Shown piece after piece: positions 8,384 to 16,200 of a stretch of DNA of 64,000 bases (within the stretch, counting starts at the first letter, position 1; the number at the start of each line of letters is the position of its first letter). The stretch covers positions 876,343 through 940,342 of the forward strand of contig NZ_JBHUJS010000003.1 of NCBI RefSeq assembly GCF_042683405.1. The letters are read 5' to 3'. The notes beneath the pieces are model-generated. The model saw nothing but the letters and a program-made list of their open reading frames with translations, did no database searches and was not told the DNA's origin. This DNA comes from Telluria sp042683405 (GTDB lineage Bacteria; Pseudomonadota; Gammaproteobacteria; Burkholderiales; Burkholderiaceae_D). Position numbers and translations under genes: made by a program.

Positions 8384-8411
8384 AAAGCCCGCTTCCAAGC
8401 GGGCTTTTTTT
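8384..8411 (+). terminator. Rho-independent terminator after S46 peptidase
   Basis: AAAGCCCGCTT (8384-8394) pairs with AAGCGGGCTTT (8397-8407), then a T tract to 8411. Located 19 bases after the stop codon. Confidence 0.9.
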
Positions 8412-8419
8412 ATTTACAA

Positions 8420-8521
8420 GCCCTGCTGGACGAGTTGGCCGACCGGGATCTACAACAGACCGTCCTCGCTCGCCTCGCCGATAAATCGCGGCTGGTCGAG
8501 GTAAGCCTTGACGAGCTCTGA
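8420..8521 (+). pseudogene. Remnant of a Phd/StbD-type antitoxin (C-terminal part)
   Basis: The reading frame 8420-8521 encodes ALLDELADRDLQQTVLARLA followed by DKSRLVEVSLDEL and a TGA stop. This is the typical C-terminus of Phd/StbD/RelB-like antitoxins (a 'LLDELxDxELxxxVxxRLxxxxxVxVSLDDL' pattern). No N-terminal DNA-binding part precedes it: upstream the frame runs into the S46 terminator, so roughly the first 45-50 residues are missing. It is read as the broken 5' gene of a lost toxin-antitoxin pair because toxin-like sequence follows directly. Confidence 0.5.
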
Positions 8522-8658
8522 ACGATCAGCCAGCGCTCCTTACCGTCTCTTCTCCATCAGGATGCGCTCGCCGAGTGGCAAGCGCTCCACGGCTCAGTCA
8601 AAACGCTCTTGAATAAGGCGCTGGCAAAGCATGCTGATCGTGCAGGTGCTCGCTGTAG
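8522..8658 (+). pseudogene. Remnant of a RelE/ParE-type toxin (N-terminal part)
   Basis: Directly after the antitoxin-like stop, the frame containing 8552-8656 encodes LLHQDALAEWQALHGSVKTL followed by LNKALAKHADRAGAR. This resembles the first helices of RelE-family toxins ('F...ALKEWxALDGSVRxxFKKxLxxR'). The expected ATG is missing, the sequence loses similarity after residue ~40, and the catalytic C-terminal strands are not recognisable. The remaining DNA to 8774 shows no other gene. Confidence 0.45.
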
Positions 8659-8774
8659 ACAAAGGGAGGACAGCGCCGCGTACAGGTCCGCTGTCGCGAG
8701 GTTGATTGCCTCGGTAAACCGAGGCAGAGCAGGCTGAATGAAGGGCAGCACGTTTGCGCTGCCCCTGCATAGTA

Positions 8775-10238
8775 TTAGCTGCGGTTCAGGCGCGAGTTGC
8801 GCACGCTGTAGGTGAAGTAGGTCAGGACCGCGACCGCCATCCAGATCAGGAAGATGCGGAAGGTCGACGGCGGCAGCCCCACCATGATGTACAGACAGGC
8901 TGCGACCGACAGGCACGGGATCACGTACGGGCCGAATGGCACGCGGAAGCCTTCCACCGGCGCGCCCGGCGTCTCGCGGCGGCGCATTACCGGCACCGCG
9001 ATCGAGACCACGATGAATGCGGTCAGCGTACCCATCGACACCATGTCCCACAGGAAGGTGGAGTCCACCAGGCCGGCGATCACCGCCACCACGATGCACA
9101 CCAGGACCGTGTTGCTGACCGGCGCTCCGCTGCGCTCGCCCACCTTGTGGAACGACGGCGAGATCAGGCCATCGCGCGACACGGCGTACAGAATGCGGGT
9201 CTGGCCGTAGATGGTCACCAGGGTAACAGAGAACACCGAGATCACCGCGCCTGCGGACAGGATCAGCGCAGGCCAGGCCTGGCCGGTGACGTTCTGCAGG
9301 ATCACGGCAAGGCCGGCTTCCTGGTGCGCGAACATGGCCGCAGGCTGCGCGCCCACGGCGGCCACTGCCACCAGCATGTAGAACACGGTCACGATGACCA
9401 GCGCGGCCAGGATGCCCAGCGGGACGTTGCGGCGCGGGTCCTTGACTTCTTCGCCCGCCGTGGCGACGGTATCGAGGCCGATGAAGGAGAAGAACACGGT
9501 GCCGGCAGCGGCCGTGATGCCGGCCATGCCCGCGAGGCCCTTGGAGTTGTCGGTATTGAAGAATGGGGTGAAGTTGGCCGCGTCGAAACCGGTAAAGGCG
9601 ATCGCGACGAAGAACAGCAGGATCGCCAGCTTAATCATCACCATGACGTTATTCGCGGTGGCCGACTCCTTGGCGCCGCGCAGCAGCAGCACGCCGCACA
9701 TCGCGACCAGCAGGATCGGCGGCAGGTTGATGTGCCCCGGACGGAATTCGACGCCGTGGTCGGTCGAGACGATCATGGGCGAGCGCAGCTCGCGCAATAT
9801 CTCGTAGCCCGTTGAATTGACCAGGAAATTGTTCAGGTAATCCGACCACCCGATCGCCACGGCGCTCGCGGCCAGTCCATATTCGAGCAGCACGCAGGCA
9901 GCGACGATGAAGGCGGCGAATTCGCCCAGCGAAGCGTAGGCAAAGGAATAAGCGGAACCGGATGCGGGGATCTTGAAGGCCAGTTCCGCATAGCACAGTG
10001 CCGTGAGGCCGGCGGTAATCGCCGCGAGCAGGAAGGACAGGATCACCGACGGACCGGCCTTGGGAACCGCTTCGACCATGGTGAAGAAGATGCCGGTGCC
10101 GATGGTCGCGCCCACGCCGATCATCGTCAGCGGGAAGGCGCCGAGCGTCCGTTTCAGCTCTCCCTGGCCTTGGCCATCGGGGTGCTTTGCTACCGGTTTG
10201 GTGCGGAACAGCTTATAGCCAGGGTTCGTGGTCGTCAC
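8775..10238 (-). CDS. APC family amino acid permease
   Basis: A 487-residue inner-membrane transporter with about 12 helices, of the amino acid-polyamine-organocation superfamily. The first helix has the hallmark LTMIGVGATIGTGIFF substrate-binding loop (about residues 37-52). The PASGSAYSFAYASLGE segment and the GLDTVATAGEEVKDPRRNVP motif after helix 6 resemble the cationic amino acid transporter/YfnA group. The last helices and the RNSRLNRS tail are intact. It is monocistronic; the substrate is not determinable here, though cationic or branched amino acids are the usual cargo of this subgroup. Confidence 0.88.
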   Translation of the reverse strand: MTTTNPGYKLFRTKPVAKHPDGQGQGELKRTLGAFPLTMIGVGATIGTGIFFTMVEAVPKAGPSVILSFLLAAITAGLTALCYAELAFKIPASGSAYSFAYASLGEFAAFIVAACVLLEYGLAASAVAIGWSDYLNNFLVNSTGYEILRELRSPMIVSTDHGVEFRPGHINLPPILLVAMCGVLLLRGAKESATANNVMVMIKLAILLFFVAIAFTGFDAANFTPFFNTDNSKGLAGMAGITAAAGTVFFSFIGLDTVATAGEEVKDPRRNVPLGILAALVIVTVFYMLVAVAAVGAQPAAMFAHQEAGLAVILQNVTGQAWPALILSAGAVISVFSVTLVTIYGQTRILYAVSRDGLISPSFHKVGERSGAPVSNTVLVCIVVAVIAGLVDSTFLWDMVSMGTLTAFIVVSIAVPVMRRRETPGAPVEGFRVPFGPYVIPCLSVAACLYIMVGLPPSTFRIFLIWMAVAVLTYFTYSVRNSRLNRS

Positions 10239-10395
10239 GGGTGTCCTCAGTCGCGGGAAAAAAACCTAGCGATTATAGGGCCGTTTTACTGAGTGAAAGA
10301 CAAAAAACGATGCACCGGCCGCAATTTGCACGACCGCGTGCGGCCAACGCCGTCATCCCAGCCGAATGCCGCCCTGGCGCCGGGACGGCGGGCCG

Positions 10396-11160
10396 CTATT
10401 CGGCCGGGACGGCAGGAGCGTCGGCTGCGAACTGGAATTCGATCCGCGCGTCGTTCGGGAAGCGGCGGTCGCCCAGCGGCGCGACGAAGCCCATGCCCTC
10501 GTCGCTGAGTTCGAGCGGCTTGCGCACCGCGCCGTCCACCAGCGTCGCCGCACTGATCTTGCGGTCGGCGCGGCTCGACAGCTGCAGCTTCTCGACGCTG
10601 CACCAGTCGGTGGTCAACAGGAAGCTGTTGACGAGCAGCTTGACCCACAGCGGCATCTCTTCCTTGGCCACGGCGACCATGACCCGGCATTCCAGGCGCA
10701 GGTCGCCCAGCCGGCGCATGCCGTCCGGTACGCCGGCGCTGCGCACGTCGGCATGCCAGCGGAAGCCTCCCTTCTTCTTGTTCAGCATGAGGTCGGCGTT
10801 TTCGTCGTCCGCCTGCTCGCTGCGCGGCAGGACGAAACTGCCGTCCGTGCCGATCGGCACGGGAATCGACACGGTGTCGCCGGTGATGTGCAGGGTCAGC
10901 TTGTCCATCGCGTCGGACGCGGCGCTGGCGCGTGGACGCAGCTTGAAGCGCAGCTCCTTCGCCTGCGGAGCCAGGGCGCGGTTGTCGTCGAATGCGTCGA
11001 GGCCTGCTGCCATGGCGCGGTAACGCTTCAATTCAGGATTGCGCAGGGCGCTGACGTGGACTGGTTCCTGTTCGGCGGCGACGGCTTGCGCGAACGCGGG
11101 CACGGAAGAAAGCGTGAGGAGTGCTGCGGCGCAGAGGCCGCGGAGAAGCTTGGTAGGCAT
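10396..11160 (-). CDS. Exported protein of unknown function
   Basis: A 254-residue protein with a signal peptide (MPTKLLRGLCAAALLTLSSV, cut after AFAQA near residue 25). I do not recognise a named domain. The mature part has an early SALRNPELKRYRAMAAGLDAF helix and alternating strands suggesting a beta-rich fold (DKLTLHITGDTVSIPVPIGTD), and two cysteines that could pair (LRLECRVMV and DWCSVEK). The C-terminus ends in an Ala/Pro-rich tail. It lies downstream of the DUF2807 lipoprotein on the same strand with a 93-base gap full of hairpins, so it may be a separate unit. Confidence 0.6.
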   Translation of the reverse strand: MPTKLLRGLCAAALLTLSSVPAFAQAVAAEQEPVHVSALRNPELKRYRAMAAGLDAFDDNRALAPQAKELRFKLRPRASAASDAMDKLTLHITGDTVSIPVPIGTDGSFVLPRSEQADDENADLMLNKKKGGFRWHADVRSAGVPDGMRRLGDLRLECRVMVAVAKEEMPLWVKLLVNSFLLTTDWCSVEKLQLSSRADRKISAATLVDGAVRKPLELSDEGMGFVAPLGDRRFPNDARIEFQFAADAPAVPAE

Positions 11161-11182
11161 GTTGGTCCAGTCAGGCGTTGCA

Positions 11183-11246
11183 GGGGACCGGTCCCGGGTG
11201 CCGGCGCAAGAGCCGGGGACTGCCCCCCATCGGGGACAGTCCCCCG
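11183..11246. repeat. Cluster of GGGGAC/GTCCCC palindromes
   Basis: Three related palindromes in a row: GGGGACCGGTCCC (11183-11195), GGGGACTGCCCCC (11215-11227) and GGGGACAGTCCCCC (11232-11245), between two minus-strand exported-protein genes. The first and last are near-perfect dyads and probably fold in RNA. Same family as 207, 2976, 25938 and 47534. Confidence 0.65.
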
Positions 11247-11253
11247 CTCTATT

Positions 11254-12120
11254 TTAGTTGACGACCTGGACGCGCTTGCCGCTGACGGTGCGCTGCGCAG
11301 GATTGCCGTAGACGGTGATGTGGCCGGAGCCGTTCGACTTGGCGATGACCGCGTCCTTGACGATGGCGGAGATGTCGCCGGAGCCGTTGCTGTACAGGTC
11401 AGCGGTCTGGCTGGACAGGCGCGCGAAGTTGGCGCCGCCGGAGCCGTGCACGCTGGCGTTGAGCTTTTCGACATTGCCGCCTGCTTCGATCTGGCCGGAA
11501 CCGTTCAGGTTCGCCGACAGCGAGCGGCCGCTGACGCTGCCCAGCACCATGCTGCCGGAGCCATTCAGGCCGACGTTGGCGTCGCCCACGGTCAGGCCGG
11601 TGGCGATGACGCCGCCGGAGCCGGTCAGCTGCGCATTCAGGCGGTCGACGCGGCCGGACAATTCGGTGCGGCCCGAGCCGCTGGCGATCAGCGTGAAGGT
11701 GCCGCCGTTCAGGCCCGTCACGTTCAGGCGGCCGGAGCCGGCGGTGGTGACATGGTCCAGCGACGCGACGGTGTAGCGCACGCGGATCGGGTTGTCGGTC
11801 TTGACGCTGCCTTCCATCCAGATGCGCAGCGTGTCGCCGGTCTGTTCGGTCCTGACCAGCGGCAGCAGGTTGCTGTCCGCCTCGATCTCCAGCGACGGGG
11901 TGCCGCCGACGCGCACGTCGGCCTGCATGCGGCCGCCGAGGTTCAGCGAACGCAGGGCGACGACGTCGCGGCGCTCTGCCTGCAGGTTGCCGTTGCCGAC
12001 GGTGGTCTTGCTGCTCCAGGCGGTGTAGATGCCGGATTCGCCGTTACCCGGCGCGATCACGATGGCGCAGCCGCCCAGCAGGGTGGCGCAGGCGAGGGCG
12101 AGGACGGAAAGAGTACGCAT
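11254..12120 (-). CDS. DUF2807 (head-GIN-type) lipoprotein
   Basis: A 288-residue lipoprotein: signal with lipobox LGGC (Cys18). The rest is a DUF2807 auto-transporter-adhesin-like right-handed beta helix. The repeated 'GSG' turns (AGSGRLNV, ASGSGRTELSG, LTGSGGVIATG, LNGSGSMVLG, LNGSGQIEAGG, VHGSGGANF, NGSGDIS, NGSGHITV) mark each coil from about residue 115 to the end. Such proteins sit at the outer membrane facing the periplasm or outside; their role is not defined. Start ATG 12120 is the only one that gives the signal. Confidence 0.85.
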   Translation of the reverse strand: MRTLSVLALACATLLGGCAIVIAPGNGESGIYTAWSSKTTVGNGNLQAERRDVVALRSLNLGGRMQADVRVGGTPSLEIEADSNLLPLVRTEQTGDTLRIWMEGSVKTDNPIRVRYTVASLDHVTTAGSGRLNVTGLNGGTFTLIASGSGRTELSGRVDRLNAQLTGSGGVIATGLTVGDANVGLNGSGSMVLGSVSGRSLSANLNGSGQIEAGGNVEKLNASVHGSGGANFARLSSQTADLYSNGSGDISAIVKDAVIAKSNGSGHITVYGNPAQRTVSGKRVQVVN

Positions 12121-12225
12121 GGTGAAGTCCCTTATTGTTATTGACCGGCTAACGATAGCAAAACGCCGCCCGGGTGGGGCGGCGTTATGCGATAGCCTGC
12201 ATTTTTCGGGGGCTGAACCGCAAAA

Positions 12226-13230
12226 TTACGCGATCCGCACCACCATCATCCCTGCCCTCAGCCCGGGCCGGACGCCCGGATTCGGGAACACGATCATTTC
12301 GCTCTCGTGCTGCACCGTGTAGGTGGTGTCGCCGTCGGTGGCGATCACCATTCCGCGCGGCGCCGAGGTGAAGTTCTGCGTCTCGCTGCCGAAGTTCATG
12401 GAGAACGACTCGGACAGCTTGATGATGTTCTGCGCCACCTTGAACACATGGGGCGCCTTGCCGGCCTGCGTGGCGCCGCCGCGCAGCAGCGCATCGAGCG
12501 CGCGCTGGGCATCGGCGAACTGGCCGATGTCGTTCTGCCCCAGCGTGCCGATCCGGCCCAGCTCCACGGTGGCAGCAGCGGCGCCGTGGTGTTCGGCCGA
12601 ATAGTAGCTGTAGGTGCCGGCGGACGACGGGTTCATGATGATCGCGCCGATCCCGGCCGCTCCCATCCATGAGATCAGCTTTTCCTTCGGCCCCTGCGCG
12701 ATCAGCTCGGGCACGATCGCGAAGGCCGGGTAGTAGGACGGGCGGATCGCGGTGTGCAGGTCGAGGTGCCAGCGCTCCGGTCCCGCCCCGGCGAAGAAGC
12801 CGGCGGTGGCGGCGATCATCGCATCGGCGCGGGCCGACTCCGCGGTCCCTGCCAGCGAGCCGCGCTCGGACCGGAACATGCGGTTCAGGTCAGCGTCGAT
12901 GAAACGCTTGCCCTGCGAGATGGCGTCGATATTGCCGACGCAAAGCATGAGGTCCACCGCCAGCGCCGACGGTTCGCGCGACAGGGCTTCGAGCACGTGG
13001 GCGACCATTTCGATCGGCCCCGTCTCGTCGCCATGCACGCCGACGGACAGCAGCACGCTGGCCGGGCTGGCCATCCGTGGTGCCGCCTGCGCTACGGCGC
13101 CGGAGCGCACGGTCAGGATGCCCCTGGCGGGCAGCCCGACCGTGAATCCGGCGGCGCCGAACCGGCGCGCGACCTCGCTGAAATCAGCTTCGGCCAGCGC
13201 GCGGACAGCGGCAGGGACCCCTTGCGTCAT
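12226..13230 (-). CDS. astE: Succinylglutamate desuccinylase
   Basis: 334 residues from ATG 13230, which overlaps the stop of the upstream dehydrogenase gene by 4 bases (ATGA). The enzyme hydrolyses N-succinylglutamate to succinate and glutamate, the last step of the arginine succinyltransferase pathway. Zinc-site motifs typical of AstE are present: SVGVHGDETGPIE (His/Glu ligands) and HLDLHTAIRPS (third ligand), plus the TVELGRIG segment with the catalytic Glu. A start 36 bases upstream is possible but would lengthen the overlap. It is the last gene of the minus-strand arginine block. Confidence 0.93.
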   Translation of the reverse strand: MTQGVPAAVRALAEADFSEVARRFGAAGFTVGLPARGILTVRSGAVAQAAPRMASPASVLLSVGVHGDETGPIEMVAHVLEALSREPSALAVDLMLCVGNIDAISQGKRFIDADLNRMFRSERGSLAGTAESARADAMIAATAGFFAGAGPERWHLDLHTAIRPSYYPAFAIVPELIAQGPKEKLISWMGAAGIGAIIMNPSSAGTYSYYSAEHHGAAAATVELGRIGTLGQNDIGQFADAQRALDALLRGGATQAGKAPHVFKVAQNIIKLSESFSMNFGSETQNFTSAPRGMVIATDGDTTYTVQHESEMIVFPNPGVRPGLRAGMMVVRIA

Positions 13231-16200
13231 TTCGCCACGGTGTTGGCTGCTTCGGACAGCGCCCACACGTCGAGCATTGCCTGCTCGAGGTCGGTCGCCT
13301 GCGCATAGCCGGACAGGCCCATGGTGCTGGTGACCTGCTTGACTGCGTCCGAGGTGTTGCCGCCGTTGGAGCTTGCCAGCACCTGCGCCAGCAGGCGCTG
13401 TTGCGTGCGGCGCAGGGCCTGCTGCGCATAGCTGCGCAGCTGTTCCTGCGACTTGCTGGTGGCCGACAGCTTCAGGCCGCGTTCCAGCGTGTCGATGCCG
13501 GCCTGGCTGCGCAGGGCCATGCCCACTTGCAGGAACTGGGCCAGCGACATGCCGGTCGGACGGGTCACCGAGACTGCCGAGAACACGAAGCTTGCCACCG
13601 AGTCGATCGCGTCGACCGCTTTCCAGGCCTTGGCAAACGCCGGCGAGATGCCGGCCGCGGTGTCGGCGTCGGCATGCGCAGGCGCCAGGGCGGCCAGCAT
13701 TGCCGGGTCGGCGAACAGGCGGGTCAGTTCCGCCATGCCTTCCGCCGCGCGCTGCTTGTCGCCGCCCACGGACAGGACGCCTTCGATCACGCCCTTGAAC
13801 ATCACGCGGGTGCGCGCATCGACCTTGATCGAGACGTCACGCGGGATCTTCAGCGCGTCCGCGTCCAGCGCCTCGAACACCGGCGCCAGGTGCAGTGCGG
13901 ACCATGCCTGGCCCCATGCCTTGACCACTTCGGTTTCGTCGACGTTGTGCGAAATGGCCATCTCGCGCAGCATCAGCGGACCGCAACGGTTGACCGACTC
14001 GTTGGCCAGCACGGTCGCCAGGATCGCGTTCGCCAGCGGGTGCTCCAGCGCGCTGCGGCTCTCCACCATCATGGCCGGGAAGTACGGCTTGAGCACGGTT
14101 TCGGCCCATGGCTCGTCCACCAGCGGCAGCGCGGACAGGGTGCGCTTGTAGCGGTTCTTGACGTTGGCGATGACGACCGCCAGTTCCGGCGTGGTCAGGC
14201 CGATGCCCGCTTCCTTGCGCGACGCCAGCACGGTGTCGGTCGGCAGCTGCTCCAGCTCGCGGTTGACCGCGCCTTCCTTCTCCAGCGCGGTGATCAGCGC
14301 CGCATAGCCGTCGACCACGTCCGGGTTCGACTGCGCCTGCCACTCGCGGGTCAGCAGGTGGGTCTGCAGGGTGTTGTCGCGCAGGACCAGGTCTTCGATG
14401 TCGCCGGTCATGTCGAACAGCAGCTTGTTGCGGTCCTCTTCGGACAGCTTGCCTGCGTTGACTTCGGTGTCCAGCCAGATCTTGGCGTTCACTTCGTGGT
14501 CGGAGCAGTCCACGCCGGCGGAGTTGTCGATCGCATCGGTGAAGATGCGGCCGCCGTGCAGCGCGAACTCGATACGGCCGGCCTGGGTCGCGCCCAGGTT
14601 GCCGCCTTCGGCCACGATGCGGGCGCGCAGTTCACGGCCGTCGACACGGATGTTGTCGTTGGCGCGGTCCTTGACCTGTGCATGGGTTTCGGTCGATGCC
14701 TTGATGTAGGTGCCGATGCCGCCGTTGTAGAACAGGTCCACCGGCGCCAGCAGGATGCGGTGCATCAGTTCCTGCGGGGCCAGCGAGGTCTCTTCGATGT
14801 CCAGCGCCGCGCGCACTTCAGGCGTCAGTTCGATGGTGCGGGCGCTGCGCGGGAACACGCCGCCGCCCTTCGAGATCAGGTCCTTGTTGTAGTCTTCCCA
14901 CGAGGAGCGCGGCAGCGCGAACATGCGCTGGCGCTCGGCGAACGACACCGCGACGTCCGGCGTCGGATCCAGGAAGATATGGCGGTGGTCGAATGCAGCG
15001 ACCAGTTTCATCTGGTTCGACAGCAGCGCGCCGTTGCCGAACACGTCGCCGGACATGTCGCCCACGCCGACCGCGGTGAACGGCTCGGTCGCCATGTCGT
15101 GGCCCAGCTCGTAGAAGTGGCGCTTGACCGCTTCGAACGCGCCCTTGGCGGTAATGCCCATCTTCTTGTGGTCGTAGCCGTTCGAGCCGCCCGACGCGAA
15201 CGCGTCGCCCAGCCAGAAGCCGCGCGAAACCGCGATGCTGTTGGCGATGTCGGAGAAGGTCGCGGTGCCCTTGTCGGCTGCCACCACCAGATACGGATCA
15301 TCCTGGTCGTAGCGCACGGTGTCGGCCGGCGGCACGATCTCGCCGCGCACGCGGTTGTCGGTCACTTCCAGCAGGCTGGAGATGAACAGGCGGTAGCATG
15401 CCTCGCCTTCGGCCGCGATCTGCTCGCGCACCGCGTCGGCAGGCATCTGCTTGCAGACGAAGCCGCCCTTGGCGCCGGCCGGCACGATGACGGCGTTCTT
15501 GACCATCTGCGCCTTGACCAGGCCAAGGACCTCGGTGCGGTAGTCTTCCATGCGGTCCGACCAGCGCAGTCCGCCGCGGGCAACCGGACCGCCGCGCAGG
15601 TGCACGCCTTCGAAGCGGCGCGAGAACACGTAGATCTCGCGGTACGGACGCGGCTCGGGGACCAGCGCCAGGTTCGAGGTGTCGAACTTGAAGATGATCT
15701 TGTCGCCCTGCTGGGCGTTCTGGAAGTAGTTGGTGCGCAGGGTGACCGACATCAGTTCGATCAGCGCGGCGAAGATCTCCTCGGTGTCGGCGTGGTTGAT
15801 GGTGGCCAGGCGCGACTTGATCGACGCCAGCATTTCGTTGCCCTCGGCACGCGCGGCGTCGCCGCCTTGCGGATCGAAGCGCTTGATAAAGGCTTCCACC
15901 AGTTCCTTGACCAGGGCCGGCTGGCGGCGCAGGCAGTCGGCGATGTAGCGCACGGTGAACTTGGAACCGGCCTGGCGCCAGTAGCTGATGTAGGCGCGCA
16001 CCAGCTGCACTTCGCGCACCGACAGGCCGCCTTCGATCACGAGGCCGTTCATGCGGCCGTCTTCGGCCTGGTCGTTGAACAGGGACTCGAACAGCTCTTC
16101 GGCCACGCGCACCACCTGCGGGTTGGCCAGCTTGGCGTCGCTGGCATCGTCGGCGGTCAGGCTGGTCACGTAGTGGCGCTTGCCTTCGATGGTGATGTAG

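Noticed and set aside
8412..8774. Possible insertion sequence or attachment site
   Set aside because: No terminal inverted repeats, target duplication or transposase-like frame; toxin-antitoxin decay explains the coding remnants better.
8557..9099. A 180-codon minus-strand frame near the permease
   Set aside because: It overlaps the end of the permease gene in another frame and covers the toxin remnant; no plausible product.
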